A DNA stretch of 64,000 nucleotides, from the NCBI GenBank assembly GCA_905221605.1, contig CAJNDS010002439.1, positions 87,001-151,000 on the forward strand. Reading direction: 5' to 3'. The notes under the pieces were generated by a model. That model did not search any database and had not been told where the DNA came from. It was given only the letters and a program-made list of their open reading frames with translations. The DNA comes from Symbiodinium natans (Eukaryota > Sar > Dinophyceae > Suessiales > Symbiodiniaceae). Positions 62,974 through 64,000 of this stretch are shown here, in pieces. Position 1 is the first letter of the stretch. Each line of letters opens with the position of its first letter. The translations under genes were made by a program, and so were the position numbers.

Positions 62974-63756
62974 TCAGCTGCCGCAAAATAAGCGATACTC
63001 CTTAGAACCATAAGACGACGCCATAAGAACGATGACAGTGTTGAGTGCTTTGTCGGGTGTTATACAGCAAAATACAGACACATCTCCGAAGGAGACTATA
63101 GTCTTCGGCACGCCTTTCTGTGGGCTCAGTGCACCCTTGCCCATCTCCGAACACCCGCGCAACTGCAGCAAACCTTTTTCCCGCTGAAGCTGCCCCGCGT
63201 CCTCATTGGCCAGATTGTTGCTGGGTTCCTGGAGATCTAGCCGCAGCGTGTGTGCACAGCCTTGTCAGCCACATCACGGTTCTGGGGAGGCAGGAGCCCT
63301 CACGCCCGTTTGCTGTGACCTTCACGTGAGTCGCACCCGCCGAAAGATGTTCTGCAGCAGCTCGAAGTCTTAGCTGTCCAGCGAATCTAAGCCGCCCAGT
63401 TAGAGGTCGCTCTTCGCCCCGTCACCTCGCTTTCGTTGTCTGTCTTTCGGGCAGAGGCGGAGCTTTTTGGAGCAGAGGTGCACTGCGGGAACCTGAGCGT
63501 GCTTGCGGAACAGCTCCCAGATGTCCTGCCAGGGTCTGCAGCCCAATGGAACACAGCAGCATGTGTAGATGACAGGTGTCACAGCCTCCATGGAAACTGG
63601 ATTCGAGAGGGGGATCTGAATCCCTCCGCCATCTTGCACCCTAAACCCTCGAGTCCTCTTCGCCGAGGGTCTGCAAGATATCCTCAGATAGCCCAGCATG
63701 TCCGTCAACAACACACCCGCATCCACTGCCTCCAAACCTACTTCCATTTGGAGCAA
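62974..63756 (-). CDS. Unidentified multi-exon gene
   Basis: Minus frames: MEVGLEAVDAGVLLTDMLGY (about 63750-63690), VSMEAVTPVIYTCCCVPLGC then RPWQDIWELFRKHAQVPAVH (about 63595-63470), and further down TIVSFGDVSVFCCITPDKAL then NTVIVLMASSYGSKEYRLFC ending in a stop at 62974. A stretch between them (63645-63600) has weaker coding character and may be intronic. No family was recognised. Confidence 0.4.
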
Positions 63757-63778
63757 TCCGAGTGTAGGATCTGCGGGA

Positions 63779-63870
63779 TATGGGGTTATACGAAAACAGG
63801 GAACCCCAAAAAAAAATTAACCCCCAAGGACCCCAAAAAGGGTACCCCTATTTTCGTGAACCCCCCACAT
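63779..63870. mobile_element. Terminal-inverted-repeat element, family F copy
   Basis: Begins TGGGGTTATACGAAAACAGG and ends CCCTATTTTCGTGAACCCCC; interior AAGGACCCC matches 33488-33592. Confidence 0.82.
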
Positions 63871-64000
63871 CATTCAGCAAACGCTCCCCCAGGGAGATGC
63901 CGAGATGCCCTGCAAAGCCAGGTCAGGTGGCGGGCCTCCGCCGGCAGCGCCTCCAACTCCCCTTGGCTTCGAAAAACACAAATAATACGTAGTATATCCT

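Noticed and set aside
1-64000. tRNA, rRNA or spliced-leader RNA genes
   Set aside because: I scanned for cloverleaf-type B boxes (GGTTCGA-type) and leader-gene context and found none convincing; a covariance-model search would be decisive.

Overview
The window is nuclear DNA from a eukaryote, almost certainly a dinoflagellate. Three independent observations support this. (1) Introns of an SNF2-type helicase gene begin with GC or GA about as often as, or more often than, GT, and nearly every resolved acceptor reads AG|G. (2) Copies of the 3' part of the dinoflagellate spliced leader (ending GCCATTTTGGCTCAAG) lie just upstream of two intronless minus-strand ORFs. (3) The interspersed telomere-type repeat is TTTAGGG, and one ORF pair (coiled coil plus an HxD...H iron-site-like domain) resembles proteins I associate with dinoflagellate retroelements. 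I cannot name the species.

Layout. About 0.2-11.2 kb holds a fragmented minus-strand SNF2/Brahma-like chromatin remodeller with many exons of 36-183 bp. Its 5' end may reach 12.3 kb and its 3' end may run off the left edge. From 17.5 to 24.7 kb there are minus-strand exons of unrecognised genes, one of them weakly glycosyltransferase-like. 25-35 kb is repeat-rich with little convincing coding. 35.8-39.0 kb holds exons of an unknown minus-strand gene. 39.9-41.3 kb contains degenerate tandem repeats. 41.97-44.80 kb is a retroelement-like block: a coiled-coil ORF that starts next to a relict spliced leader and a telomere-type array, then a 336-aa ORF. 46-48 kb has weak coding. 49-51.3 kb is microsatellite-rich. 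52.2-56.8 kb holds minus-strand exons of unknown genes. 57.98-58.28 kb is a complete intronless dynein roadblock light-chain gene with a relict spliced leader. 59.9-63.8 kb has more unknown minus-strand exons. Every coding segment I trust is on the minus strand, as in a unidirectional dinoflagellate gene block.

The rest is dominated by two repeat systems: many interstitial (TTTAGGG)n/(CCCTAAA)n arrays in both orientations, several inside introns, and at least eight families of short elements of about 90-150 bp, most with terminal inverted repeats. The two systems interact. Telomere-type arrays sit inside two copies of one element family, and in one place an array interrupts a sequence whose uninterrupted copy lies about 100 bp away. 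Exon boundaries were inferred by hand from reading frame, family conservation and AG acceptors. No database search was possible.
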